Source: a bacterium (GTDB lineage: Bacteria > Patescibacteriota > Minisyncoccia > CAIUEV01 > JAHKAQ01). Taken from it: a stretch of 6,743 nt of DNA. How positions within the stretch are numbered: position 1 is the stretch's first letter; each line of letters begins with the position of its first letter. This document shows, piece after piece, positions 1 through 6,159 of this stretch. Where the stretch lies: contig JAGYOS010000046.1 in assembly GCA_018399475.1 (NCBI GenBank), forward strand, positions 1 to 6,743, written 5' to 3'. The position numbers were made by a program, and so were the translations under genes. The notes below the pieces were generated by a model. The model searched no databases. It was not told the DNA's origin and was given only the letters and a program-made list of their open reading frames with translations.

Positions 1-383
1 GAATAAAGAACGGCATTGGCCAAAATCTCAAAATCAGGATTGCCATTTTGAATACGGCTTCTAAAAATAGATTCCATGGAACCGGTATTCCTTATTTTAC
101 CCCGGACTTCACGGTCCCAACCCGGATAGATATCGCTAAATTCAAAAGGAGCTAAAACCGATCCATTTTCTTCGGTAACTTCCAAATCCAAATTTGCCAT
201 GGAAACTTTATTCCCCAAAGCTCCTTTTTGGGAAGAAAAATAGGAACGAACGCTAAAGGCAAAAACAAAAGCCGTTAGAACTAAAAAAGCTACTAGAATA
301 AGTTTGCTTTTTTTATTTCTAAGGAGAAAAAAATCTCTCAAAGAAACTGGTGAGGAGCCGAATGCAAATTTTTTGTTTCTCAT
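1..383 (-). CDS. TasA/CalY-like secreted or surface protein, N-terminal part (3' end outside window)
   Basis: Partial gene: 127 complete codons are visible and the frame is still open at the window edge. It opens with MRNKKFAFGSSPVSLRDFF, a basic stretch (RNKKSK, residues 22-27), then one hydrophobic segment at about 28-45 (LILVAFLVLTAFVFAFSV): a signal peptide or N-terminal anchor with a long cytoplasmic n-region. After it come YFSS (48-51), GNKVSMANLDLEV (57-69), PFEFSDIYPGW (79-89) and KIRNTGSM (96-103). The order 'YFs..., gN..s.g.LDL.v, ...PG..., i.NtGs' is the pattern at the start of the TasA/CalY (camelysin, peptidase M73-like) beta-sandwich proteins, which are often processed by a SipW-type signal peptidase and can form surface fibres. 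Family assignment rests on this pattern only; another Ig-like secreted protein is possible. The start is firmly set by a strong Shine-Dalgarno sequence 7 bases upstream. It lies 85 bases downstream of the helicase-nuclease gene and has its own likely promoter. Confidence 0.6.
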   Translation of the reverse strand, partial: MRNKKFAFGSSPVSLRDFFLLRNKKSKLILVAFLVLTAFVFAFSVRSYFSSQKGALGNKVSMANLDLEVTEENGSVLAPFEFSDIYPGWDREVRGKIRNTGSMESIFRSRIQNGNPDFEILANAVLY

Positions 384-386
384 TTC

Positions 387-400
387 ATCACCTCCCTTCT
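387..400 (-). promoter_or_regulatory. Strong Shine-Dalgarno sequence of the TasA-like gene
   Basis: On the minus strand the sequence AGAAGGGAGGTGAT precedes the ATG at 383-381. It matches 13 of 14 bases of the complement of the usual bacterial 16S rRNA 3' end (AGAAAGGAGGTGAT). The GGAGG core (395-391) is 7 bases from the start codon, which is optimal. It decides the start and rules out the out-of-frame ATG at 388-386, which reads only ATG AAA TGA. No other start in this window has a comparable site. Confidence 0.85.
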
Positions 401-418
401 TCAAAATTATCTCGGCTC

Positions 419-449
419 AGTATAGAGAAGATGTTGTTAAAAAACTCAA
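419..449 (-). promoter_or_regulatory. Putative sigma-70-type promoter of the TasA-like gene
   Basis: A TATACT -10 box lies at 424-419 on the minus strand (5 of 6 to TATAAT). A TTGAGT -35-like hexamer lies at 449-444, with a 19-base spacer, longer than the ideal 17. Transcription would start near 412, giving a leader of roughly 30 bases that carries the strong ribosome binding site. The gene therefore probably has its own transcript despite following the helicase gene in the same direction. This is inferred from the hexamers only. Confidence 0.4.
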
Positions 450-456
450 AAAATAA

Positions 457-496
457 TTTAAAAAAACATTAAAAACGAGAGCAGATGTTTTTTAAA
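457..496 (-). terminator. AT-rich hairpin at the 3' end of the helicase-nuclease gene, possible weak terminator
   Basis: The arms at 485-496 (minus strand TTTAAAAAACAT) and 457-469 (ATGTTTTTTTAAA) are complementary over 12 bp with one bulged base, around a 15-base loop. The second arm supplies a run of seven T on the minus strand. The hairpin overlaps the last codons and the TAA stop of the gene. With only two G-C-type positions in the stem it is weak, but it is the only terminator-like structure in the 85-base gap before the TasA-like gene. Confidence 0.3.
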
Positions 497-3400
497 TCAC
501 AGTTTTGACAATGATTTTTATCTTTAGTGGGTTCAAAATTCAAATTCTTTATTTTCCGGACTACTGCCTTTATTTCTTCTGCTAATTCAGTTGTTTCTTT
601 TTCGGTTATCGGAAAACTTTCTTTCCTAAATCGCCCATTATTCGGTTTAACAAAATCAACCTCGGCTTCTTCTACATAATAAGGAAATTTTTTATCCAGC
701 AGAGAAAGCAGTTTATAAAAAACCAATTGGCGATAAATATCTCCCGAAGAATTTTTTGTTTTCCCTTGAATTTCATTCCTTGTTTGAGGTCTGCCTGTCT
801 TGTAATCAATAACCTTTACCGGAATTTTACTTTTTTTATTTACTTTTTTTGGACCGATCGCTTCAATTTTATCTATTTTTCCGGTTAGCATAACTAAGCC
901 ATCACCAGCAGTTGATGTCCCCGGAAGATAAATTTTTTCAAAACCCATCTCCAGAGCCAGGGGCTTGCTAAAACCTTTATGATATTCTTCAAAATAACCA
1001 CTCAACATTTTTTTGCCCTCTTTAAGAGCATCCTTTAACTCATCAGCGGCAAAAATTTCCAAAGTGATAGCTTCTTTAAAAAAAGAAAGTAAGGAAGATT
1101 TGCTAAGTGGTCCGCCTTCTTTAAAGCCGCTAAAAAATTTCTCTAGAGCGGCATGAACAGCCGTGCCTAAAGAAGCTGTTTTATTTTTAGCACTGGGTAT
1201 CATCAACAATTTTTCGAGCTTATACTTAAGAGGGCACTGAAGATAAAGGTTTAAGCTGGTAGGGCTTAAAACCAAATTTTCCACTTGCCGGCGTAAAAAA
1301 TTGTTTTCTTGTTTTAAACGTTTTCCGGCACTAGCAACCGGTTTCTCTTTTAATTCTATCGCCATTCTTTCCAAGGCCGCCTTTTCGTATTTTTCAACTT
1401 TTCCCCTTTGAAAGAAATTTTCACCGATTTCTTCTAAAAATCTGGAAGGAGCCTTGGCATTATTAAAAGAATCATTGGAAAGATCATAATATTCCGCTCG
1501 GCTCAAAAATAATTGGCTTTTAGCCCTAGTCATAGCTACAAACAAAGCTCTCCTCTCGTCATCTTCCTTCGCCGATTCATCTTCTCCTTTTTGAGATAGA
1601 GAAAGAAGCTCCCAAGGGATTTTAAGAAGTTTTCCCCCTCTCTTACCGCTCCAATTACCTTGATAAAGGCGAGGAATAAAAACCGCTTCAAATTCCAAAC
1701 CTTTAGCGGCGTGGGCGGTAATAATTTGAACATCATCTTCAGCCATGGAAAGCGTTTTTTCCTTAATGGCCAAATCATCCTCTTGCATAATTTTTAAATC
1801 TTCCACCAAAGCTTTTAATTTTAAAGAAAGATTGCTCCGATTAGCTTCTTTTACAAAAGAAAACAATGAGAAGATTCGATTAAGTTTCCTGACATCCTTT
1901 TCCAGTAAACAATTTTCAACCAAACCGGTTTCATTAATCACTTTTTCCAAAATCAAAATTGCCGGAGAATGGATACTCTCTTTGTGCCATTGAATAATTT
2001 TTTTAAAAAAAACATTTATTTTCTCAAAATCTTGCCATTTAAATTTCTTGCCGGTTTCTCCTCCCTTTTCTTTGGATTCTCTTTGCTCCCAAAATTCAAC
2101 GTAATTTTTCCTGGCCCTGCCAGCTTGCAAATTAAATTCCAAAAAGTCTTCCGGGTTAATGCCCCAAATTTCTAAACTCATTGCCTCATAAACGGCAACT
2201 TTGTCATTGGGATTAACCACTGCAGCCAACAAGCTTAAAATTTCTCTGATTTCCCTCTCGTCAAGGATAGAATTAAGTTTGGAAGCTTCTACCGGAATAC
2301 CGGCCTTGATAAGATAATCTGCAATTTGGGAAATGTGCTCATTCGTCCTGTTAATCACAGCCATTTCTTTAAAAGGCACCCCTTTTTTATGGAGCTCTTT
2401 AATTTTTTGAGAGATAAAATAATTTTCTACCGCCGAATCGTGAAATTCGTATAAAAATACATTTCCTTTCCCAGATTTTTCTGCAAATGATTTAATGTTT
2501 TTATCCAGCCGGCGGTGGGTAAAATTAACCAGCCTCTCTTTGTTTTTTTCAATTAAACTTTTAGCGGCGGCCACTATCTTCTGTTGAGAGCGATAATTGA
2601 TATTGAGAGGAATAATTTTAGCCTCAGGATGTTTTTTCTCAAAAGAAATAATATTATCCAGGCTGGCTCCCTGGAAACGATAAATGGATTGGTCATCATC
2701 TCCTACTACAAAAATATTGGGATTGCGGGCAGGCTTTCCTAAAATTTCAATAACCTCATTTTGCGGAATATTGGTATCTTGATATTCATCACTCAAAATA
2801 TATTTGAAACGGCTGCGATAGGCATCTCTTAGCTCATAATCTTTTTTAAGTTTTTCGGTAACCCAGATTATCATATCATTGAAATCGTATCGGCCCTGCT
2901 TAGCCCCTTTTTCTAAATATTTTCCATAAATTTTCGCAAGATCTTCCAACCTTTCCCATTGCTTAAAAGCAGTTTGCCATTTGCCCGTTGGTTTGCCCGT
3001 TCCGGGATTTATTTTTTTAGCATTGATCAATTTTTTCTTTTTCTTTTTTAAAGCTTCGTTCAATTCTTCCAAAGAAACTCCTTCTCTTTTAAGCTCGCCT
3101 AAAGCGGAAAGAATATCCTGCTGGAATAAATAAGGATTGTAAAAATGTTTTAACTGCTTAAAACTTCCCTTTTTAAGAATCGCCTTGATTATTTTTAACG
3201 AACCTAACTCATCTGAGTGACTTAGATTTTTAAGAAAAATGAATTTTTCCGGATAGCTGTTAATAACCTCATTGCAGAAACCGTGAAAAGTTTTTATCTC
3301 AAGATTATAAGCTTGAGAGCCTAAAAACCGAACTGTTCTTTGCCGCATGGAAACAGTAGCACTATTACTAAAAGTAAGAGCCAGAATTTCCTCCGGCTTG

Positions 3401-3558
3401 GCTTTCCCCTGTCTGACTAGATTGGCTATCCTAAGAGCCAAAACTTCTGTTTTGCCGGTGCCGGGACCGGCTGCTACCAAAATCGGACCAGCAAAAGAAT
3501 CAACGGCTTCCTTCTGCGCGGAATTTAATTTTTTATAGTGTTTCGAGAAAATAGACAT
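469..3558 (-). CDS. UvrD/PcrA-like SF1 DNA helicase fused to a C-terminal PD-(D/E)XK (RecB/AddB-type) nuclease
   Basis: A 1029-residue ATP-dependent DNA helicase-nuclease, probably acting in cytoplasmic DNA repair or end resection. Helicase motifs in order: Q-motif LNSAQKEAV (11-19), Walker A AGPGTGKT (30-37), Ia LTFSNSAT (61-68), Ib TFHGF (90-94), II DEYQDTN (257-263), III GDDDQSIYRFQGA (286-298), IV NYRS (321-324), V TAHAAKGLEFE (614-624), VI ERRALFVAMTRAK (668-680). From about 765 comes a RecB-like nuclease: SPTSLNLYLQCP (765-776), GTAVHAALE (798-806, His802), Asp896 in GKIDKIE, Asp918 and Lys920 in VIDYKTG, and Gln944 in QLVFY. Cys775 plus a terminal C-x2-C-x5-C (1017, 1020, 1026) match the 4Fe-4S 'iron staple' of AddB-type nucleases. 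It is longer than UvrD or PcrA (about 720) because of the nuclease. The ATG at 3558 gives a full N-terminus but has no clear Shine-Dalgarno. Family is certain; the exact role (AddAB/AdnAB substitute or accessory enzyme) is inference. Confidence 0.95.
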   Translation of the reverse strand: MSIFSKHYKKLNSAQKEAVDSFAGPILVAAGPGTGKTEVLALRIANLVRQGKAKPEEILALTFSNSATVSMRQRTVRFLGSQAYNLEIKTFHGFCNEVINSYPEKFIFLKNLSHSDELGSLKIIKAILKKGSFKQLKHFYNPYLFQQDILSALGELKREGVSLEELNEALKKKKKKLINAKKINPGTGKPTGKWQTAFKQWERLEDLAKIYGKYLEKGAKQGRYDFNDMIIWVTEKLKKDYELRDAYRSRFKYILSDEYQDTNIPQNEVIEILGKPARNPNIFVVGDDDQSIYRFQGASLDNIISFEKKHPEAKIIPLNINYRSQQKIVAAAKSLIEKNKERLVNFTHRRLDKNIKSFAEKSGKGNVFLYEFHDSAVENYFISQKIKELHKKGVPFKEMAVINRTNEHISQIADYLIKAGIPVEASKLNSILDEREIREILSLLAAVVNPNDKVAVYEAMSLEIWGINPEDFLEFNLQAGRARKNYVEFWEQRESKEKGGETGKKFKWQDFEKINVFFKKIIQWHKESIHSPAILILEKVINETGLVENCLLEKDVRKLNRIFSLFSFVKEANRSNLSLKLKALVEDLKIMQEDDLAIKEKTLSMAEDDVQIITAHAAKGLEFEAVFIPRLYQGNWSGKRGGKLLKIPWELLSLSQKGEDESAKEDDERRALFVAMTRAKSQLFLSRAEYYDLSNDSFNNAKAPSRFLEEIGENFFQRGKVEKYEKAALERMAIELKEKPVASAGKRLKQENNFLRRQVENLVLSPTSLNLYLQCPLKYKLEKLLMIPSAKNKTASLGTAVHAALEKFFSGFKEGGPLSKSSLLSFFKEAITLEIFAADELKDALKEGKKMLSGYFEEYHKGFSKPLALEMGFEKIYLPGTSTAGDGLVMLTGKIDKIEAIGPKKVNKKSKIPVKVIDYKTGRPQTRNEIQGKTKNSSGDIYRQLVFYKLLSLLDKKFPYYVEEAEVDFVKPNNGRFRKESFPITEKETTELAEEIKAVVRKIKNLNFEPTKDKNHCQNCDLKNICSRF

Positions 3559-3601
3559 TGGCCAAATTTTTTATCAAAAAAGTTTTGAAATTCAAAATTA
3601 G

Positions 3602-3607
3602 AGTATA
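3602..3607 (-). promoter_or_regulatory. Possible -10 box upstream of the helicase-nuclease gene
   Basis: TATACT on the minus strand, 43 bases upstream of the helicase ATG, is the same hexamer as the -10 proposed for the TasA-like gene. No convincing -35 box lies 16-18 bases upstream, where the sequence is only A and T. In so AT-rich a gap the match could be chance. If it is real, the helicase has its own promoter between the tRNA and its start codon. Confidence 0.22.
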
Positions 3608-3616
3608 TTTTTTTAA

Positions 3617-3634
3617 ATAAAAAATATTTTTTAT
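3617..3634 (-). terminator. Perfect 18-base A/T palindrome just after tRNA-Leu, possible weak terminator
   Basis: ATAAAAAATATTTTTTAT is an exact palindrome that starts 6 bases beyond the 3' end of the tRNA gene. As RNA it could fold into a stem of about 7 bp with a 4-base loop, followed by more U and A. It could end or trim the tRNA transcript, or be a by-product of base composition, since the whole 81-base gap (3559-3639) is extremely AT-rich. Confidence 0.25.
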
Positions 3635-3639
3635 AAAAG

Positions 3640-3723
3640 TGCCGCGGGGGAGACTTGAACTCCCATAAGATAAATCTTACCAGCTCCTAAAGCTGGCGCG
3701 TCTGCCAATTCCGCCACCGCGGC
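3640..3723 (-). tRNA. tRNA-Leu (anticodon UAG)
   Basis: A complete class II tRNA of 84 bases including discriminator A73. The acceptor stem GCCGCGG/CCGCGGC is perfectly paired over 7 bp. The D-arm contains AATTGGCAGA. The anticodon stem CCAGC/GCTGG encloses the loop TTTAGGA, giving anticodon UAG (plus-strand 3687-3689), which reads CUA and probably other CUN leucine codons. The long variable arm TAAGA-TTTA-TCTTA is typical of tRNA-Leu, and the T-arm GGGAG-TTCAAGT-CTCCC is canonical. A73 is the expected identity base for leucine. The 3' CCA is not encoded (CTT follows A73), so a CCA-adding enzyme must complete it. It sits alone between tatD and the helicase gene. Confidence 0.96.
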
Positions 3724-3741
3724 TCTTTCTCAGAAGAATTT

Positions 3742-3764
3742 AAAAAGCTTCTCTTCCGAAGCTT
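3742..3764 (-). terminator. Intrinsic terminator after the AI-2E/metG/tatD transcription unit
   Basis: On the minus strand AAGCTTC (3764-3758), a 6-base loop GGAAGA, and GAAGCTT (3751-3745) form a 7-bp stem. Three further T follow, making a run of five T that includes the end of the stem. It lies 68 bases after the tatD stop and 19 bases before the tRNA-Leu 5' end, where a transcript of the upstream genes would be expected to end. The stem is short, so it may be leaky. The rest of the tatD-tRNA gap (about 108 bases) shows no convincing tRNA promoter. Confidence 0.5.
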
Positions 3765-3831
3765 AACTCTAAATTTCCCATAAATCAAATCAGAAAAAAC
3801 TTTTTATAACAACAACTTAAGATCCGGAAAA

Positions 3832-4710
3832 TTATTTTTTCTTTAAAGAGAAGAGTTTTTGAGCGTTTTTTAAAGTTTCTTTTTTTACTTTAGAAACTTT
3901 TATTTTTTTTAATCGGGCGATTTTTTCCGCAACAAATTTAACGTTTTCGGGAATATTTCTAGAACCCCTCTTGGGAGCGGGAGCTAAATAAGGAGAATCT
4001 GTTTCAATAAGAATTCTTTCTAAAGGTGTTTCTTTAATAATTTCATCGTAATCGGTAGAAAAAGTAATTATACCGGTAAAACCCAAGTAAAGTCCCAGTT
4101 TTAAATAAATTTTAGCCAATTGAGCATCACCCGTATAACAATGGATCACTCCCCGTAAGACAAAATCTTTATAAAGAACGGCAAATTTTTCCATAATTTT
4201 TAACAAATCATAATGGGCGTCATAATTTTTATAATGGCGGCAATGAAAAATTATCGGCAGTCCTGAAATCCTGGCTAATTCCAGTTGTTTAAAAAGAAGT
4301 TCCTCTTGTTTTTCCGGAATAGATTTTTTGGCACCGGTTATTTTTTTGAGAGCAACCGGTTTGTTTAACTTCCCTTTTTCACTTTTAAGATGAAAATAAT
4401 CTAAACCAATTTCCCCAATAGCCACGACATTATCATTATTTTGAATTAAATCCAGCATACACTCTTGGCTGTAAGTTTCGTTCTCAACATGGATGGGATG
4501 GACTCCGATAGCCGCATAAATTCCCCGAGAGTAGCCTTGGGCTATTTCAACCGCTTTTCGACTGGTGGCAAAGTCAGCTCCGATATTGATAATCCAAGTA
4601 CCTGACTCCAAAGAATTTTCCAGGATTTCCTCCCTGTCTTGGTCAAAGTCTGAAAAATTTAAATGGGCGTGTGAATCAATAATTTTAGGATGGTTAGATG
4701 GCATTGACAT
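3832..4710 (-). CDS. tatD: TatD-family metal-dependent hydrolase (DNase)
   Basis: A 292-residue TIM-barrel hydrolase of the amidohydrolase superfamily; characterised TatD proteins are Mg-dependent DNases or exonucleases in the cytoplasm. The family's metal and active-site residues are all present: DSHAHLNF (His14, His16), GEIGLDY (Glu100), IIFHCRH (His156), GVIHCYTG (His190) and ETDSPYLAP (Asp238). The GVHPIH segment (69-74) is also typical. A Lys-rich insertion at about 107-131 separates GEIGLDY from the helix KQEELLFKQLELA; many homologues have a shorter link here. Length is slightly above the usual 255-265 residues because of this and a Lys-rich C-terminus. The start follows the metG TGA by seven T and has no Shine-Dalgarno sequence, so translational coupling to metG is likely; Met3 is an alternative start. 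metG-tatD adjacency is common in bacteria (B. subtilis metS-yabD). The true substrate here is unknown. Confidence 0.94.
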   Translation of the reverse strand: MSMPSNHPKIIDSHAHLNFSDFDQDREEILENSLESGTWIINIGADFATSRKAVEIAQGYSRGIYAAIGVHPIHVENETYSQECMLDLIQNNDNVVAIGEIGLDYFHLKSEKGKLNKPVALKKITGAKKSIPEKQEELLFKQLELARISGLPIIFHCRHYKNYDAHYDLLKIMEKFAVLYKDFVLRGVIHCYTGDAQLAKIYLKLGLYLGFTGIITFSTDYDEIIKETPLERILIETDSPYLAPAPKRGSRNIPENVKFVAEKIARLKKIKVSKVKKETLKNAQKLFSLKKK

Positions 4711-4717
4711 AAAAAAA

Positions 4718-6136
4718 TCAAAGAATAAATTTTGTAAACATTGGCTTGGGATCCAGCGTCTTCAACTGTCTGGAAATCTCTTCTGAAATTTTGGGCATAA
4801 ACGGCTTTAGCAAAGAGCTTGCCAAAGTTAAACGAGAATATAAATTATTTAAAACTTTTTCCGTCTCCCGAGGATCTTTTTTCGCCAATTCCCAAGGTTT
4901 TCTTTTTTCAAGATATTCATTGCCATCGGTTATAAGCTTATTTATCATCTCCAAAGCGCCGTTTATCTCAAGCTTGTTCATCCGATCCGTAAATTTTTTC
5001 TCATCAAAATCAAAACTGCCGGCAACCGGCTTGATCTCATATTTTTTCAGCATAACTAAAATTCGCTGTAATAAATTACCCAAATCATTTGCCAAATCAG
5101 CTTCATAGCGAGCTTGCATTTTTTCTAAGGAGATATCTCCATCTTTGCCTAAAGGAATTTGAGAAAGCAATAAATAACGGACTGCATCACTCCCCCATTT
5201 TTGAACTAAACTGTCGGGATCTATAATATTGCCTACAGTCTTGCTCATCTTTTTCCCTGAGATAGTCATAAATCCATGGGCATAAATCTTCTTAGGTAAA
5301 GGCAGATCTAAAGCTAATAGAATAGCCGGCCAATAAATAGCATGGAATTTAAGGATATCTTTCCCAACCAAATGAAGATCGGCCGGCCAGTATTTATTAA
5401 AAAGTGCCTGATCCCCACTTTTTGCTCCATAACCTAAAGCGGTAATATAGTTGGCTAAAGCGTCAACCCAAACATAAATTGTCTGCTTCTTGTCAAAAGG
5501 CAAAGTAATCCCCCATTTTACAGATTCCCGGGAAACAGAAAAATCTTCCAGCCCTTGGCTTAAAATTTGAAGAACTTCATTTTTTCTCGCTTCGGGTTCT
5601 ATTAAAAGATCTCTTTTTTCTATTTTCTCTTTGACCGCCGGCAAGTAATCTCCCAACTTAAAAAAATAATTTTTTTCTTTAACAAGAACCGGCTTTTGAT
5701 TATGCTCCGGGCATTTACCGTCAACCAACTCTTTCCGAGTGAGAAATTTCTCACACCCTTCACAATAAAGTCCCTTATAATCCTTTTGGTAAATATTTCC
5801 CTTCTGATAAAGTTTTTGCAGAATAAATTGGACTCCTTTTTCATGCTCTTCGTTGGTAGTCCGAATAAACTTAGCATAACTGATGCCCAAGCTTTTCCAG
5901 GTTTTTTCAGTTGCTTGAAAAATTTGGTCACAAAAATCTTGAGGGGTTTTACCCGCCTCTTGAGCTTTTTTATAAACTTTATTGCCATGCTCATCCATAC
6001 CTGTTAAGAAAAAAACATCATCTCCTTTTTGGCGATGAAAACGAGCAAGAACATCAGCAATAACCGCCGTATAAACATGAGCTATGTGCAGTTTAGCATT
6101 AGCGTAAAAAATTGGAGTGGTAATAAAATATTTCAT
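4718..6136 (-). CDS. metG: Methionine--tRNA ligase (short form)
   Basis: Charges tRNA-Met, including the initiator, with methionine using ATP, in the cytoplasm; 472 residues. The N-terminal Rossmann core has TTPIFYANAKLHIAHVYTAV (6-25), whose class I signature reads HIAH (17-20) rather than the usual HIGH, and FFLTGMDEHGNKV (42-54). The connective domain has a zinc-site pattern C-x2-C (125, 128) and C-x2-H (142, 145). The active site continues with YVWVDALANYI (221-231), LVGKDILKFHAIYWPA (256-271) and the second signature KMSKT (296-300). The anticodon-binding helices contain KRKPWELAK (411-419). The protein ends right after this domain, so it lacks the C-terminal tRNA-binding (Arc1p/Trbp111-like) extension of the roughly 660-residue forms. 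The ATG at 6136 gives a complete N-terminus; no Shine-Dalgarno is visible. It follows the AI-2E gene by 23 bases and precedes tatD by 7, probably as one operon. Confidence 0.97.
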   Translation of the reverse strand: MKYFITTPIFYANAKLHIAHVYTAVIADVLARFHRQKGDDVFFLTGMDEHGNKVYKKAQEAGKTPQDFCDQIFQATEKTWKSLGISYAKFIRTTNEEHEKGVQFILQKLYQKGNIYQKDYKGLYCEGCEKFLTRKELVDGKCPEHNQKPVLVKEKNYFFKLGDYLPAVKEKIEKRDLLIEPEARKNEVLQILSQGLEDFSVSRESVKWGITLPFDKKQTIYVWVDALANYITALGYGAKSGDQALFNKYWPADLHLVGKDILKFHAIYWPAILLALDLPLPKKIYAHGFMTISGKKMSKTVGNIIDPDSLVQKWGSDAVRYLLLSQIPLGKDGDISLEKMQARYEADLANDLGNLLQRILVMLKKYEIKPVAGSFDFDEKKFTDRMNKLEINGALEMINKLITDGNEYLEKRKPWELAKKDPRETEKVLNNLYSRLTLASSLLKPFMPKISEEISRQLKTLDPKPMFTKFIL

Positions 6137-6159
6137 ATTTTTTAAATTTTTTAGAAGAA

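Noticed and set aside
1536..2175. Several 68-82 codon open frames on both strands within the helicase-nuclease gene
   Set aside because: All fall inside the continuous helicase frame that covers motifs V and VI, and none has a plausible start signal or recognisable domain.
2980..3010. PGTGKPTGK in the helicase (about residues 185-193) as a second Walker A motif
   Set aside because: It does not fit GxxxxGK[ST] and has no P-loop beta-strand before it; the true Walker A is at residues 30-37. It is part of a Lys/Gly-rich loop.
4718..4720. Possible UGA reassignment to glycine, as in some CPR lineages
   Set aside because: TGA terminates metG exactly at the end of its anticodon-binding domain and just before the tatD start, and no TGA interrupts any conserved gene here, so the standard code holds.
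4746..5108. Plus-strand open frame of 120 codons opposite metG
   Set aside because: It lies wholly inside the well-supported metG gene in antisense, has no ribosome binding site, shows no family motif and has composition expected from the reverse of a Lys-rich gene.
5620..5994. Minus-strand open frame of 124 codons overlapping metG in another frame
   Set aside because: Same strand but wrong frame inside metG; its basic, low-complexity composition is a shift product and metG itself is uninterrupted.
5696..6007. Plus-strand open frame of 103 codons opposite the 5' half of metG
   Set aside because: Antisense to the MetRS catalytic core; its hydrophobic look comes from Lys codons (AAA) read as Phe (TTT) on the other strand.
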